59,992 nucleotides of DNA from Pseudomonadota bacterium (GTDB lineage Bacteria > Pseudomonadota > Alphaproteobacteria > Sphingomonadales > Sphingomonadaceae): assembly GCA_023445495.1 (NCBI GenBank), contig JAEXLC010000119.1, positions 1 through 59,992 on the forward strand, written 5' to 3'. The first letter of the stretch is position 1. Each line of letters opens with the position of its first letter. The notes below the pieces were generated by a model. The model made no database searches. It worked only from the letters and a program-made list of their open reading frames with translations, and was not told where the DNA came from. The translations under genes were made by a program, and so were the position numbers. Below, piece by piece: positions 1-8,649 of this stretch.

Positions 1-30
1 GCGCGGCTTCATCGAAATCTGAAGCCGCGC
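1..30 (-). terminator. Inverted repeat, probable terminator of the cydABX operon
   Basis: Two perfectly complementary 10-base arms (1-10 and 21-30) flank a 10-base loop just downstream of the cydX stop codon on the minus strand. The window edge hides any following U-run, so an intrinsic terminator is inferred from position and stem strength only. Confidence 0.55.
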
Positions 31-42
31 CGCACGCTGGGT

Positions 43-150
43 CTAGATGACCCCGTCCTCGGTCTCCGAACGGAATTCGTGCCAGAGGCCGTTGAGGATG
101 CCGAAGCCGACGGCGAGGCCGACGCCAAGGATCCAGGCAAAATACCACAT
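43..150 (-). CDS. cydX: CydX-like small subunit of cytochrome bd oxidase
   Basis: This is a 35-residue single-pass membrane protein. It starts MWYFAWILG, has a hydrophobic helix over residues 3-22 and ends in an acidic tail. The MWYFAWILG start and a small-residue-rich helix are hallmarks of the CydX/YbgT family, which stabilises the haem b595/d site of the CydAB oxidase in the inner membrane. The ATG has a GAGGAG ribosome binding site 9 bases upstream. The gene lies 12 bases after the cydB stop, so it is the third gene of a cydABX operon. Genes this short are easily missed by annotation pipelines. Confidence 0.9.
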   Translation of the reverse strand: MWYFAWILGVGLAVGFGILNGLWHEFRSETEDGVI

Positions 151-162
151 GGGAACTGCTCC

Positions 163-1308
163 TCAGTAGAAGTCGGGGTTGGTGCGCACGTCCTGCTCGG
201 TCACCCGGCCGAACATGATGCGATAGGCCCAGGCCGTGTAGGCGAGAACGATCGGCAGGAAGATCCCGGTCACGATCAGCATGGTGAACAGCGTGCCGTG
301 GCTCGACGAGGCATTCCACACCGTCAGGCTCGACAACGGGTCGATCGAGCTCGGCAGGATATACGGGAACATCGACAGACCGACGGTGGAGATGATCCCG
401 ACATTGGCGAGCGACGAGCCCGCGAACACCATCACGTCGTTGCGGCCGCGGATGCCGAGCAGCGCCAGCACCGGGCCGACAAAGCCGAGCAGCGGTGCGA
501 TCAGCATCCAAGGATGCGCGCTGTAGTTGGCCAGCCAGGCGCCGCCTTCCGCGACCGTGGTCGAGAAGCGCGGGTTGGACGGGCCACCGGCATCGACGAC
601 ACCGTCCAGCCGGTAGCCGATGCCGCCATAGGCGACGAACAGCCCGCCGACCGCGAACAGCAGGATCGCCAGCACCGCCGCTACCTGGCCGAAGCGACGC
701 GCGCGCTCAAGCACCACGCCTTCGGACTTGAGGCTCAGCCAGCCGGCACCGTGCAGCACCAGCATCGCCACCGAGAGCAGGCCGGTCACCAGCGTGAACG
801 GGGTGAACAGGCCGAGCAGCGATCCTTCGTAGAAGGCGCGCAGGTCGCCATCGAGGCGGAAGGGGATACCCTTGAGCACATTGCCGACGGCAACGCCGAA
901 GACCAGCGCCGGCACAAAGCCGCCGACGAACAGCGCCCAGTCCCAGCGATAGCGCCATTTCAGGTCAGGGTGCTTCGAGCGGTATTTGAAGCCCACCGGC
1001 CGCAATATCAGCGCCGACAACACCAGGAACATCGCCAGGTAGAAGCCGGAGAAGCTGACGGCATAGACGAAGGGCCAGGCGGCGAAGATGGCGCCGCCGC
1101 CCAGGATAAACCACACTTGGTTGCCTTCCCAGGTGGCGCCGATGGTGTTGATCACCATCCGGCGTTCCTCGTCGGTCTTCCCGACAAAGGGAAGCAGCGC
1201 CCCGGTGCCGAGGTCAAAGCCATCGGTCAGCGCGAAGCCGATCAGCAGCACGCCGAGCAGCAGCCACCAGATGATGCGTAGCGTTTCAAAATCGAGAGGG
1301 ATGGACAT
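163..1308 (-). CDS. cydB: Cytochrome bd ubiquinol oxidase subunit II
   Basis: CydB is the second integral subunit of the quinol-oxidising bd-type terminal oxidase, which reduces O2 to water with high affinity. The 381-residue length matches the family. The N-terminus has the typical LRIIWWLLLGVLLIGFALTDG helix, and the family motif for the second segment (TWEGNQVWFILGGGAIFAAWP) follows near residues 59-79. Many further hydrophobic helices continue to the C-terminal YRIMFG region. A GGAGA ribosome binding site precedes the ATG. The gene lies 27 bases after cydA and 12 before cydX, so the three form one transcript. Together with the FNR-like site upstream of cydA this suggests low-oxygen expression. 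Confidence 0.97.
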   Translation of the reverse strand: MSIPLDFETLRIIWWLLLGVLLIGFALTDGFDLGTGALLPFVGKTDEERRMVINTIGATWEGNQVWFILGGGAIFAAWPFVYAVSFSGFYLAMFLVLSALILRPVGFKYRSKHPDLKWRYRWDWALFVGGFVPALVFGVAVGNVLKGIPFRLDGDLRAFYEGSLLGLFTPFTLVTGLLSVAMLVLHGAGWLSLKSEGVVLERARRFGQVAAVLAILLFAVGGLFVAYGGIGYRLDGVVDAGGPSNPRFSTTVAEGGAWLANYSAHPWMLIAPLLGFVGPVLALLGIRGRNDVMVFAGSSLANVGIISTVGLSMFPYILPSSIDPLSSLTVWNASSSHGTLFTMLIVTGIFLPIVLAYTAWAYRIMFGRVTEQDVRTNPDFY

Positions 1309-1335
1309 GGTCTGTCTCCAAAACCCTGGTTCGGC

Positions 1336-2910
1336 TCATTCGGCCGGAACGGCGTGAAAATCGGGGCCGGCAGGTGCAGGCGCGGTAGCCGGACGATATT
1401 CCTCCGGCCCCTTCTTGATCGACGCGAGCATCAGCCGCACCTCGATCACCGCCAGTCCGCCATAGAGCGCGGTGAAGCCGATGATCGTCAGCCACAGCTC
1501 GGGCACGGTCAGGCTCGACGGTGCCAGGAAGGTGGGCAGCACGCCTTCCACCGCCCAGGGCTGGCGGCCGACCTCGGCCACGGCCCAGCCCACTTCCGCG
1601 GCGATCCACGGCAGCGGCATCACGATCAGCGCCAGCCGCAGGAACCAGCGGGCGTCGAACTTGCGGACGGTCGAATAGTAGAAGGCGACCGCGAAGAAGG
1701 CGATCATCGCGAAGCCGATCCCGGCCATGATCCGAAACATCCAGAAGATCGCCGGGACGTTCGGCACGGTGCTCCACGCCGCCTTGTCGATCATCGCCGC
1801 GTCCGCGGTGCGCGGATCGGCCACGAAACGCTTGAGCAGCAGCGCATAGCCCAGGTCGTTCTTGGTCTTCTCGAATGCTTCGCGTGCGACGAGGTCGTTG
1901 CGATCGACCTTGAGCTTCTCCACCGCGTCATAGGCGGTCAGGCCGTTGACGATGCGCACCTTGGCCTTGGCGACCAGCGGGAAGATGCCGTTGACCTCAC
2001 CGGTCAGGCTACGCGTGGAGATCAGGCCCAGCACATAGGGGATCTTCACCTCGTACCTGGTCTCGCGACCGCTGTTCGAGGGAACGCCGAAGATCGCAAG
2101 GCCGGCAGGAGCAGGCTCGGTGTGCCACATGCCCTCGATCGCAGCGAGCTTCATCTGCTGGTTCTCGGTGAGCGCATAGCCGCTCTCGTCGCCCAGCACG
2201 ACCACCGACAGCGACGAGGCGAGGCCGAAGGCGGCCGCCACCGTGAAGCTGCGCTTGGCCAGCTCCAGATGCTTGCCCTTGAGCAGATAGAAGGCCGAGA
2301 CGCCGAGCACGAACACGCTGGCCATCACATAGCCGGCGCTGACGGTGTGGACGAACTTCGCCTGGGCAACCGGATTGAAGATCACCGCCGCGAAGTCGGT
2401 GACTTCCATGCGCATCGTCTCGGGGTTGAACACCGAACCCGTGGGATGCTGCATCCAGCCATTGGCGACGAGGATCCACAGTGCCGACAGGTTCGAACCC
2501 AGCGCCACCATGAAGGTGGTGAACAAGTGCGCCTGCTTCGACATGCGATCCCAGCCGAAGAACATCAGCCCGACAAAGGTCGCCTCCAGGAAGAAGGCCA
2601 TCAGGCCCTCGATCGCCAGCGGGGCACCGAAGATGTCGCCCACATAGTGCGAATAATAGGACCAGTTGGTGCCGAACTGGAACTCCATGGTGAGGCCGGT
2701 GGCCACGCCAAGGACGAAATTGATGCCGAAGAGCTTCGCCCAGAAGCGGGTGATGTCCCGCCAGATCGGGCGATTGGTCATCACGTACACGCTCTCCATG
2801 ATGACGAGCATGAACGAGAGGCCGAGCGTCAACGGTACGAACAGGAAATGGTAAAGCGCAGTCAGCGCGAATTGGAGCCTCGATAGCTCCACGACTGCCA
2901 TGCTGATCAT
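1336..2910 (-). CDS. cydA: Cytochrome bd ubiquinol oxidase subunit I
   Basis: CydA carries the three haems and the quinol site of cytochrome bd. Length from the chosen start is 524 residues, close to the E. coli protein (522). The N-terminus reads VELSRLQFALTALYHFLF, with the haem-ligand histidine at position 21. The block with GVATGLTMEFQFGTNWS and the segment ending SGYALTENQQMKLAAIEGMW are near-identical to E. coli CydA. The long C-terminal Q-loop extension (around residues 260-390) puts it in the long-Q-loop subfamily. The open frame extends about 100 codons further upstream, but that part overlaps the divergent promoter and looks non-coding. The ATG at 2910 has an AGGGGG ribosome binding site. 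It is the first gene of cydABX. Confidence 0.97.
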   Translation of the reverse strand: MISMAVVELSRLQFALTALYHFLFVPLTLGLSFMLVIMESVYVMTNRPIWRDITRFWAKLFGINFVLGVATGLTMEFQFGTNWSYYSHYVGDIFGAPLAIEGLMAFFLEATFVGLMFFGWDRMSKQAHLFTTFMVALGSNLSALWILVANGWMQHPTGSVFNPETMRMEVTDFAAVIFNPVAQAKFVHTVSAGYVMASVFVLGVSAFYLLKGKHLELAKRSFTVAAAFGLASSLSVVVLGDESGYALTENQQMKLAAIEGMWHTEPAPAGLAIFGVPSNSGRETRYEVKIPYVLGLISTRSLTGEVNGIFPLVAKAKVRIVNGLTAYDAVEKLKVDRNDLVAREAFEKTKNDLGYALLLKRFVADPRTADAAMIDKAAWSTVPNVPAIFWMFRIMAGIGFAMIAFFAVAFYYSTVRKFDARWFLRLALIVMPLPWIAAEVGWAVAEVGRQPWAVEGVLPTFLAPSSLTVPELWLTIIGFTALYGGLAVIEVRLMLASIKKGPEEYRPATAPAPAGPDFHAVPAE

Positions 2911-2997
2911 CGCAGGAAATCCCCCTACGCAAGAGTCTGCGCCCAACGGGTTTGGTCGCGTCCTCATTGTCCCTAGAAGCGGACCCCGAAGGCGACT

Positions 2998-3011
2998 TTG
3001 ACCATGGACAA
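2998..3011. promoter_or_regulatory. Weak FNR-box-like palindrome between cydA and cydD
   Basis: The sequence TTGACCATGGACAA has the TTG...CAA ends and 4-base spacer of an FNR site (TTGAY-N4-RTCAA), but the right half deviates. It lies 36 bases before the cydD ATG and 88 before the cydA ATG, so it could act on both divergent units. The assignment rests on similarity to the two better boxes at 7252 and 9900. Confidence 0.4.
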
Positions 3012-3046
3012 ATACGTGGCGAACGCAACTCGGGCTAAGGAGTGAT

Positions 3047-4570
3047 ATGATCTGGCTCCTGGATATACCCGGCGCGGCGCTTTTCGCAGCCGGCATCGCG
3101 CTCGCGGTGAGCGGCCTGGCGGCGGGTGACGACATCCCGCTGTTCGCCGCCTGCATGATCCTGGCAGGCGGGCTGATCCGCGGCGGAGCGGTGATGCTGG
3201 TCCACGCCACCGCGATCCGCACCGCCCAGCGCGTGGTTGCGGCATGGCGTACCCGTCTGTTCCCGCGCCTGCTCGCCGGCCGTCTTCCCCGACCGCTGCT
3301 GGCCGGCGAGAGCGCCGCGCTGGCGATCGACCATATGGCGACGATCGAAGCCTATCAGGCGCGCTTCAAGCCTGCCCGCGCCGCCTCTGCCGCAACGCCG
3401 CTGCTCGTCGCGGCGATCGTCGCCTTTGCGAGCTGGGTCTCCGCCGCGATCCTGGTCATCACGCTGATCCCCTTCGCGCTCGGGATGATCCTGGCCGGCA
3501 CCGCCGCGCGGCGTGCCTCGGAACGCCAGCTGGCGGCGCTCGCCCAGCTCTCAGGCCTGTTCGTCGACCGCGTCCGCACCCTGCCCGTCATCCGCCATTT
3601 CGCCGCCGAGGACCGGATCACCCGGCAGGTCGGCATCGCCACCCGCGAAGTCGCCGAGCGCACCGTCGCGGTGCTGCGGGTCGCCTTTCTTTCGGGGGCA
3701 GTGCTGGAGTTCTTCGCAGCGCTCTCCGTGGCGCTGGTCGCGGTCTATTGCGGGTTCAGCCTGCTGGGGCTGCTCCCCTTCCCTGCCCCCGAAAAGCTGA
3801 CACTCGGCCAGGCTTTCTTCGCGCTGACGATGGCGCCGGAATTCTACCTGCCGATGCGCCGCCTCGCCGCCGCCTATCACGAGAAGCAGCTGGGCGACGC
3901 CGCTACCACCGTGCTGGATGCGGTCGAAGTCGAAACGCCCGAACCCACCACCACCGCACGCTTCGACGGACTGCGGGTGCACGACCTGGCGATCCTCTGG
4001 CCGAACCTGCATATCGGCCCGGTCAGCTTCGCGCTGGCGCCGGCCGACATGGTCGCGCTCACCGGCCCGACCGGCAGCGGCAAATCGAGCCTGCTCGCCG
4101 CCATTGCCGGGCAGATCCTGCCGGCGCGCGGCACGGTACGCACTGCCGGTGGCGGGGCACTCGATCCGGACGACATCGCCTGGGCCGCGCAGACCCCATT
4201 GCTGCTACCCGGCACGCTGGCCGAGAACATCGCCCTTGCCCGCCCGGATGCGACTTTGGACGAGATCGCGGAAGTCGCTTCGCGGGTTGGGCTGGATGCG
4301 CTGATGGAAGCCCGCGGTGGGTTTGGCCTCGGGCTCGACCATCGCGGCTCGGGCCTGTCGGGCGGCGAGCGGCGGCGGATCGGGCTGGCTCGGGCAATCC
4401 TGTCCCAGCGGCCGCTGCTGCTCTGCGACGAGCCAACCGCCGACCTAGATGCCGAAAGCGCGGCCCAGATCGTCGCGCTGCTCAAGACGCTTGCCCGCGA
4501 CCGCGCGGTGCTGGTCGTGACCCATGACCCAATCCTTGCCGCCGCTGCCCGGCTGGAGGTGGCACTATGA
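3047..4570 (+). CDS. cydD: Thiol/cysteine ABC exporter subunit CydD-like
   Basis: This is one half of the heterodimeric ABC exporter (CydDC) that moves cysteine/glutathione or haem-related reductant to the periplasm and is needed to assemble cytochrome bd. A hydrophobic transmembrane part occupies roughly residues 1-290. The ATPase part has Walker A GPTGSGKSS near 341, signature LSGGERRR near 438, Walker B LLLCDEPTADLD near 458 and an H-loop in VTHDP. At 507 residues it is shorter than E. coli CydD (588), mainly at the N-terminus. An AAGGAG ribosome binding site sits just upstream. The stop overlaps the start of the next gene (ATGA), which implies coupled translation. The divergent position from cydAB supports the assignment. 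Confidence 0.88.
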   Translation: MIWLLDIPGAALFAAGIALAVSGLAAGDDIPLFAACMILAGGLIRGGAVMLVHATAIRTAQRVVAAWRTRLFPRLLAGRLPRPLLAGESAALAIDHMATIEAYQARFKPARAASAATPLLVAAIVAFASWVSAAILVITLIPFALGMILAGTAARRASERQLAALAQLSGLFVDRVRTLPVIRHFAAEDRITRQVGIATREVAERTVAVLRVAFLSGAVLEFFAALSVALVAVYCGFSLLGLLPFPAPEKLTLGQAFFALTMAPEFYLPMRRLAAAYHEKQLGDAATTVLDAVEVETPEPTTTARFDGLRVHDLAILWPNLHIGPVSFALAPADMVALTGPTGSGKSSLLAAIAGQILPARGTVRTAGGGALDPDDIAWAAQTPLLLPGTLAENIALARPDATLDEIAEVASRVGLDALMEARGGFGLGLDHRGSGLSGGERRRIGLARAILSQRPLLLCDEPTADLDAESAAQIVALLKTLARDRAVLVVTHDPILAAAARLEVAL

Positions 4571-6147
4571 GCGTCCTGGCCCTCGATCGCGTCGGCCGCC
4601 GCTGGTTGCGGCGTGCGAGCATTGCCGCGGTCGTGGCAGCGCTGGCCGGCATATTGCTGCTCGCGATATCAGGCTGGTTCCTGACCGGTGCGGCGCTGGC
4701 CGGGGCGGCCGGGCCCGTCGTCGCGCTGGGCTTCAACTATCTGATCCCAAGTGCCGGCATCCGGCTGATGGCGATCCTGCGCACCGTGTCGCGCTATGGC
4801 GAGCGGCTGTTCTCGCATCAGGCGGCGCTGGGCGCGATGGCCGGGATGCGCGGCACCCTCTTTGGCAAGCTCGCCGCGCAGGATGCCCGCGCCGGGCCCG
4901 ATCTTTCCGGCGGCGATGCCAGCGCCCGGCTGATCGGCGATATCGACGCGCTTGAGGACCTGATCGTCCGCAAGCCGACCCGCCCTGCCAGCCTGGTCGC
5001 GGCATGCATCGGCGTGCTGCTCGCCGCGTTCGCAGGCTGGGCTTCGGCACTCGCGCTCCTCCTGCTGCTGGCCGCGCTGCCCTTCCTGCTCGACCGGGCT
5101 GCCCGTCGCCTGACCAGCCAGCCGGCCCATGACGCGGCCGAAGCACTGGGTTCGCTGCGCACCCGCTATGTCGAATATGCCGCCGCCCGGTCCGAGATCG
5201 CCGCCTATGGGCTGGCCGACCGGGTGACGCGGGATCTGGCAACACTCACCCAGACGCTCGACGCCGCCCGGGCCCGGTTGCATCGGGGCGAGGGCGCGAT
5301 CGCCGCGATCCTTGCCGGCTATACCGGGCTGGCTGTCGCCGCCGTCCTCCTGCTGGCTACCGGCCCTGCCCCGCAAGTCGCGCTGGCGCTGCTCGCCACG
5401 GCCGGGGCAATCGAGGCGATGGGCGGGCTGGCCCGCACCGCCTTCCGCCAGGCCAGCGTCGGCGAGGGGCTAAGGCGGCTCGACGCGCTGCTTGCCCTGC
5501 CCGAGCCCATAGCCACCGAGGCCAGTGGCGCGCCATTGCCGCTGCGCCTCGGCACGCTGTGGCTCGAGCCCGGCAGCCGGGTTGCCGTGACCGGGCGCTC
5601 GGGATCGGGCAAGACGCTGCTGCTCGAAGCGCTGGCCGGAATGCGCGCCGTCGAGGTCGATGCCGCGATCGGCGAACAACCGCCCCTCGCCCAACCCGGC
5701 GCCATGCTGCGCAGCCAGTTCGCGCTGTCGCCGCAGGATGCCACGCTGATCGCCGGGACGATCGGCGACAATCTCCGCCTTGCTCGCCCCGGCCTGGACA
5801 ATGCGGCGATGTGGGCCGCGCTCAGGACTGTCGTGCTCGACAAGCGCGTGGCTGCAATGCCGGCCGGGCTCGACACGCGGCTGGGGGAAGCCGGCGGCAC
5901 CTTGTCGGGCGGCGAGCGCAAGCGGCTGTCGCTGGCGCGGGCGCTGCTTGCCGGGCGGCCCTGGTTGCTGCTCGACGAACCGACCGAGGGGCTGGATGCG
6001 GCCACCGAGGGCGAGCTGGTTGCCCGGCTCGACCAGTGGCTCGACGAGACCGGGACCGGGCTGGTGCTGGTCTCGCACCGGGCGGCGCCGCTTTCGCTTG
6101 TGGGGAGCAGCGTGGCGATCGAGGCGCTGGCGCCGCGGCCGGTTTAG
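4567..6147 (+). CDS. cydC: Thiol/cysteine ABC exporter subunit CydC-like
   Basis: This is the second half of the CydDC exporter. Residues 1-310 contain membrane helices, beginning with a strongly hydrophobic segment that includes LLLAISGWFLTGAAL (typical of CydC). The ATPase domain shows Walker A GRSGSGKTLL near 344, signature LSGGERKRLSLARALL near 445, Walker B WLLLDEPTEGLD near 465 and the switch histidine in LVSHR. It overlaps cydD by 4 bases, so the two are expressed together. It is the last gene of its operon; about 300 bp of non-coding sequence follow. The 526 residues are slightly below the E. coli length (573). Confidence 0.88.
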   Translation: MSVLALDRVGRRWLRRASIAAVVAALAGILLLAISGWFLTGAALAGAAGPVVALGFNYLIPSAGIRLMAILRTVSRYGERLFSHQAALGAMAGMRGTLFGKLAAQDARAGPDLSGGDASARLIGDIDALEDLIVRKPTRPASLVAACIGVLLAAFAGWASALALLLLLAALPFLLDRAARRLTSQPAHDAAEALGSLRTRYVEYAAARSEIAAYGLADRVTRDLATLTQTLDAARARLHRGEGAIAAILAGYTGLAVAAVLLLATGPAPQVALALLATAGAIEAMGGLARTAFRQASVGEGLRRLDALLALPEPIATEASGAPLPLRLGTLWLEPGSRVAVTGRSGSGKTLLLEALAGMRAVEVDAAIGEQPPLAQPGAMLRSQFALSPQDATLIAGTIGDNLRLARPGLDNAAMWAALRTVVLDKRVAAMPAGLDTRLGEAGGTLSGGERKRLSLARALLAGRPWLLLDEPTEGLDAATEGELVARLDQWLDETGTGLVLVSHRAAPLSLVGSSVAIEALAPRPV

Positions 6148-6445
6148 GCTCGCCAAAACCACAAGCGGAACGGCAGAGAAACCCTGGGCCCCGGCTTTCG
6201 CCGGAGAACATCAGAACCTTGTCTCCTACAGCCCTGCCGGGCCGACTCGCGGAAGTACAAAAAGTACACACCAAGAGCGGGTTTTACGGTGCCTCAAGTT
6301 GACATAGTTCCCGCAAACGCACCGCATCTCGCAACACTCTTGCGCGGGCGTGATCCTATTTCACCAACAGCCTCAAAGCGCGGCGGGACCACAAACCCGA
6401 CAGTCCGAGGCAAGCAGGCGAAATCCTACATTGCAACGCGCATAA
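6148..6445. other. Non-coding stretch after cydC with a small REP-like hairpin
   Basis: No credible gene is visible. A short inverted repeat (CCGGC-TTTC-GCCGG, 6191-6204) sits in a context (CCTGGGCCCCGGC) that resembles dispersed intergenic repeats of sphingomonads. That resemblance is from memory and needs a genome-wide count. No U-run follows, so it is not a clear terminator for cydC. Confidence 0.3.
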
Positions 6446-6473
6446 AAAGGGCCGGCATCGCTGCCGGCCCTTT
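6444..6473 (-). terminator. Intrinsic terminator downstream of the ompW-like gene
   Basis: An 8-bp G+C stem (GGGCCGGC / GCCGGCCC, extended by A:T pairs to 11 bp) with a 6-base loop is followed on the minus strand by five U residues. It lies 24 bases after the stop codon of the OmpW-like gene. Confidence 0.85.
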
Positions 6474-6497
6474 CCCCCTAGAAGCTGATGTGCGGGA

Positions 6498-7175
6498 TCA
6501 GAGGCGGACCCCAAGCCCCACGCCGAACACCAGCGGGTTCACCTTCACATGGGTGCGCTGCGTGCCGATCGCGGTGGTATCGAGCCGGGCATCCGTGCTG
6601 ATGTCGATGTACTTCACGTCGAGGTTCAGGAAGACCTTCCTGGTCAGGTCGACGTCCACGCCGGCCTGCGCCGCCCAGCCGAAGCTGTCCGACATGCGCA
6701 CCCTGGTCTTGCCGACGGCGCCCTGCAGGCCGCTCGACGCCTTCTCGTCCCAGAAGATCGTGTAGTTCACGCCGGCGCCGACATAGGGACGGATCTTGCC
6801 GCGCGAATTGAAGTGATACTGGGCAGTCAGCGTCGGCGGGAGCACCCAGGTCGAGCCGAGCTTGCCGATCGAACCGGTGGTGCCGCTGGTACCGCCGAAG
6901 CTGTGCTTGGTGGTCGAGGCGATCAGCTCGAAGCCGATATTGTCGGTGACCATGTAGGTCGCATCGATTTCCGGCATCACGGCATTGTCCAGGCTTACCT
7001 TCTCGGTCGGGAAAGCCGGCTTGATGCCGTTCGACTTCTCGTTCGGGGCCACCACGATCGTGCGCAGGCGCAGCAGCACGTCACCGGCGCGGATACCGGT
7101 CTCGTCGCTCGTCTGGGCGCTGGCGGGGACTGCGACCATCAGGCCGGCTGCGGCCAGAGCGATCAGGGTCTTCAT
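6498..7175 (-). CDS. ompW: OmpW-family outer membrane protein
   Basis: This is a 225-residue outer-membrane beta-barrel of the OmpW/AlkL family, proteins thought to pass small hydrophobic molecules across the outer membrane. It has a cleavable signal peptide (MKTLIALAAAGLMVAVPASAQ). The family-typical segments are present: DVLLRLRTIVVAP near residue 33, PEIDATYMVTDNIGFELIAS near 70, PYVGAGVNYTIFWDEKA near 135, and the C-terminal beta-strand ending GVGLGVRL. The ATG at 7175 has a GGAGG ribosome binding site; the longer open frame upstream is spurious. An FNR box lies about 80 bp upstream, shared with hemN. OmpW is FNR-controlled in enterobacteria, which fits the neighbourhood. Confidence 0.92.
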   Translation of the reverse strand: MKTLIALAAAGLMVAVPASAQTSDETGIRAGDVLLRLRTIVVAPNEKSNGIKPAFPTEKVSLDNAVMPEIDATYMVTDNIGFELIASTTKHSFGGTSGTTGSIGKLGSTWVLPPTLTAQYHFNSRGKIRPYVGAGVNYTIFWDEKASSGLQGAVGKTRVRMSDSFGWAAQAGVDVDLTRKVFLNLDVKYIDISTDARLDTTAIGTQRTHVKVNPLVFGVGLGVRL

Positions 7176-7251
7176 TACTACCTCCACTGTTGACCCCATC
7201 GCCAATGGACCCGGCCCAACCCGCTCGCATTGCAGCAACGCAAACGGCGAT

Positions 7252-7265
7252 TTGATCGGAGTCAA
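7252..7265. promoter_or_regulatory. FNR box between ompW and hemN
   Basis: TTGATCGGAGTCAA matches the FNR consensus TTGAY-N4-RTCAA at every constrained position. It is 36 bases upstream of the hemN start and 77 upstream of the ompW start, so it could control both divergent promoters. The probable regulator is encoded immediately after hemN. Confidence 0.8.
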
Positions 7266-7300
7266 AGCCGCTGGGCGCCCCTGCCCGCAGACAGGATGGC

Positions 7301-8623
7301 ATGTGGAATTATCACCCTGAGCTGCTCGCCAAGCCGGTGCCCCGCTACACCAGCTTCCCCACCGCAGCGGAGTTTGGCGACGATGTCGGGCCCGTCGACA
7401 TGGAGCACGCGCTGGCACGGGTGCGCGAGGACGAGCCGGTCTCGCTCTATCTCCACGTCCCCTATTGCCACGAGATCTGCTGGTATTGCGGGTGCAACAC
7501 CGGCGCCGCCAATCGCACCAGCCGGGTTGCCGCCTATGTCCAGCGGCTGGGCGAGGAAGTCGACCTGATCGCGCGCAAGCTCGACGGGCGCGGCAAGGTC
7601 GCCCGGATCGCCTGGGGCGGCGGCAGCCCGAACGCCCTGGCTCCATCGCAATTCGACGCGCTGATGCACCGGGTGCGCGCCGCCTTTGCCTGCAGCGACG
7701 CCACCGTCTCGGTAGAGCTCGATCCGCGCGGCTTCGATTGGGGCTGGGCGGACTGCTTCGCCCGTAACAAGGTGACCCGTGCCAGCCTGGGCGTGCAGAC
7801 CTTCGCCCCGCACATCCAGCGCGCGATCGGCCGCATCCAGCCGACCGAGGAGATCGCCTGCACCGTCGGCCGCCTGCGCGCGGCGCGGGTCGAGTCGATC
7901 AATTTCGACCTGATGTATGGCCTGCCCGGCCAGTTCGCCGAGGATCTGGACGAAACGCTCAGCATCGCGCTGTCGATGCGGCCGGAGCGGTTCGCAGTAT
8001 TCGGCTATGCGCATGTGCCGCATCTGCTGCCGCGCCAGCGCCGGATCGATGCGACCCGCCTGCCGGGCGCCGCCGTCCGCTTCGCGATGGCGCACCAGGC
8101 GCATCAGCGGCTGCGCGGCGCCGGCTATGACGCGATCGGCTTCGATCACTTCGCAATGCCGCACGATGCCATCGCCCGCGCCGCGCGCGGCAAGACGCTG
8201 CGCCGCAACTTCCAGGGCTTTACCGAGGACCAGTCCGACGTGCTGATCGGCCTGGGCGCATCTTCGATCAGCGCCTTTCCCGGCGCGCTGCTGCAGAATG
8301 AGAAGAATGCCGGGCGCTATCATCTGCGCATCGGCAACGGCCAGCTCGCCACCGCGCGCGGCATCCGCCGCAGCGCGCTCGACCGGCGGCGCGGCGCGAT
8401 CATCGAGGCGTTGCTCTGCCGGGGCGAAGCGGAATGCACCGGATTGCCTGACCTGCCCGACATACGCGAGCGGCTGGCACCGTTCGAGGCACGCGGGCTG
8501 ATCGCCTGGGCCGGCACGCGGCTGCTGCTCGCACCGGGCGCGGTCCCCTATGCGCGCGGCATCGCCGCGCGTTTCGATCCCTGGCGCGCCGCCAGCACCA
8601 CGCGCTTCAGCAGCGCCGTCTGA
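7301..8623 (+). CDS. hemN: Oxygen-independent coproporphyrinogen III oxidase
   Basis: This radical SAM enzyme decarboxylates coproporphyrinogen III to protoporphyrinogen IX without O2, allowing haem synthesis under low oxygen. The 440 residues are near the family length. N-terminal PRYTSFPTA is the family signature. The cluster-binding cysteines CHEICWYCGC lie at 56, 60 and 63, with the HemN-specific extra Cys at 65. The GGGSPN SAM motif follows near residue 107, and SLGVQTF and NFDLMYGLPGQ are further conserved blocks. The gene probably forms a unit with the FNR-type gene 26 bases downstream and is preceded by a consensus FNR box. It also makes sense beside cytochrome bd, which needs haem. 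Confidence 0.95.
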   Translation: MWNYHPELLAKPVPRYTSFPTAAEFGDDVGPVDMEHALARVREDEPVSLYLHVPYCHEICWYCGCNTGAANRTSRVAAYVQRLGEEVDLIARKLDGRGKVARIAWGGGSPNALAPSQFDALMHRVRAAFACSDATVSVELDPRGFDWGWADCFARNKVTRASLGVQTFAPHIQRAIGRIQPTEEIACTVGRLRAARVESINFDLMYGLPGQFAEDLDETLSIALSMRPERFAVFGYAHVPHLLPRQRRIDATRLPGAAVRFAMAHQAHQRLRGAGYDAIGFDHFAMPHDAIARAARGKTLRRNFQGFTEDQSDVLIGLGASSISAFPGALLQNEKNAGRYHLRIGNGQLATARGIRRSALDRRRGAIIEALLCRGEAECTGLPDLPDIRERLAPFEARGLIAWAGTRLLLAPGAVPYARGIAARFDPWRAASTTRFSSAV

Positions 8624-8649
8624 CCCTCCAGCCGAAAGCGTCCCCCCCA

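Noticed and set aside
2911..3222. N-terminal extension of cydA in the longest frame
   Set aside because: It overlaps the cydD start and the divergent promoter, has no CydA similarity and would place the membrane start wrongly. A ribosome binding site supports 2910.
6289..6765. 158-codon plus-strand open frame after cydC
   Set aside because: It runs through the ompW terminator and into the antisense of ompW; composition is not protein-like.
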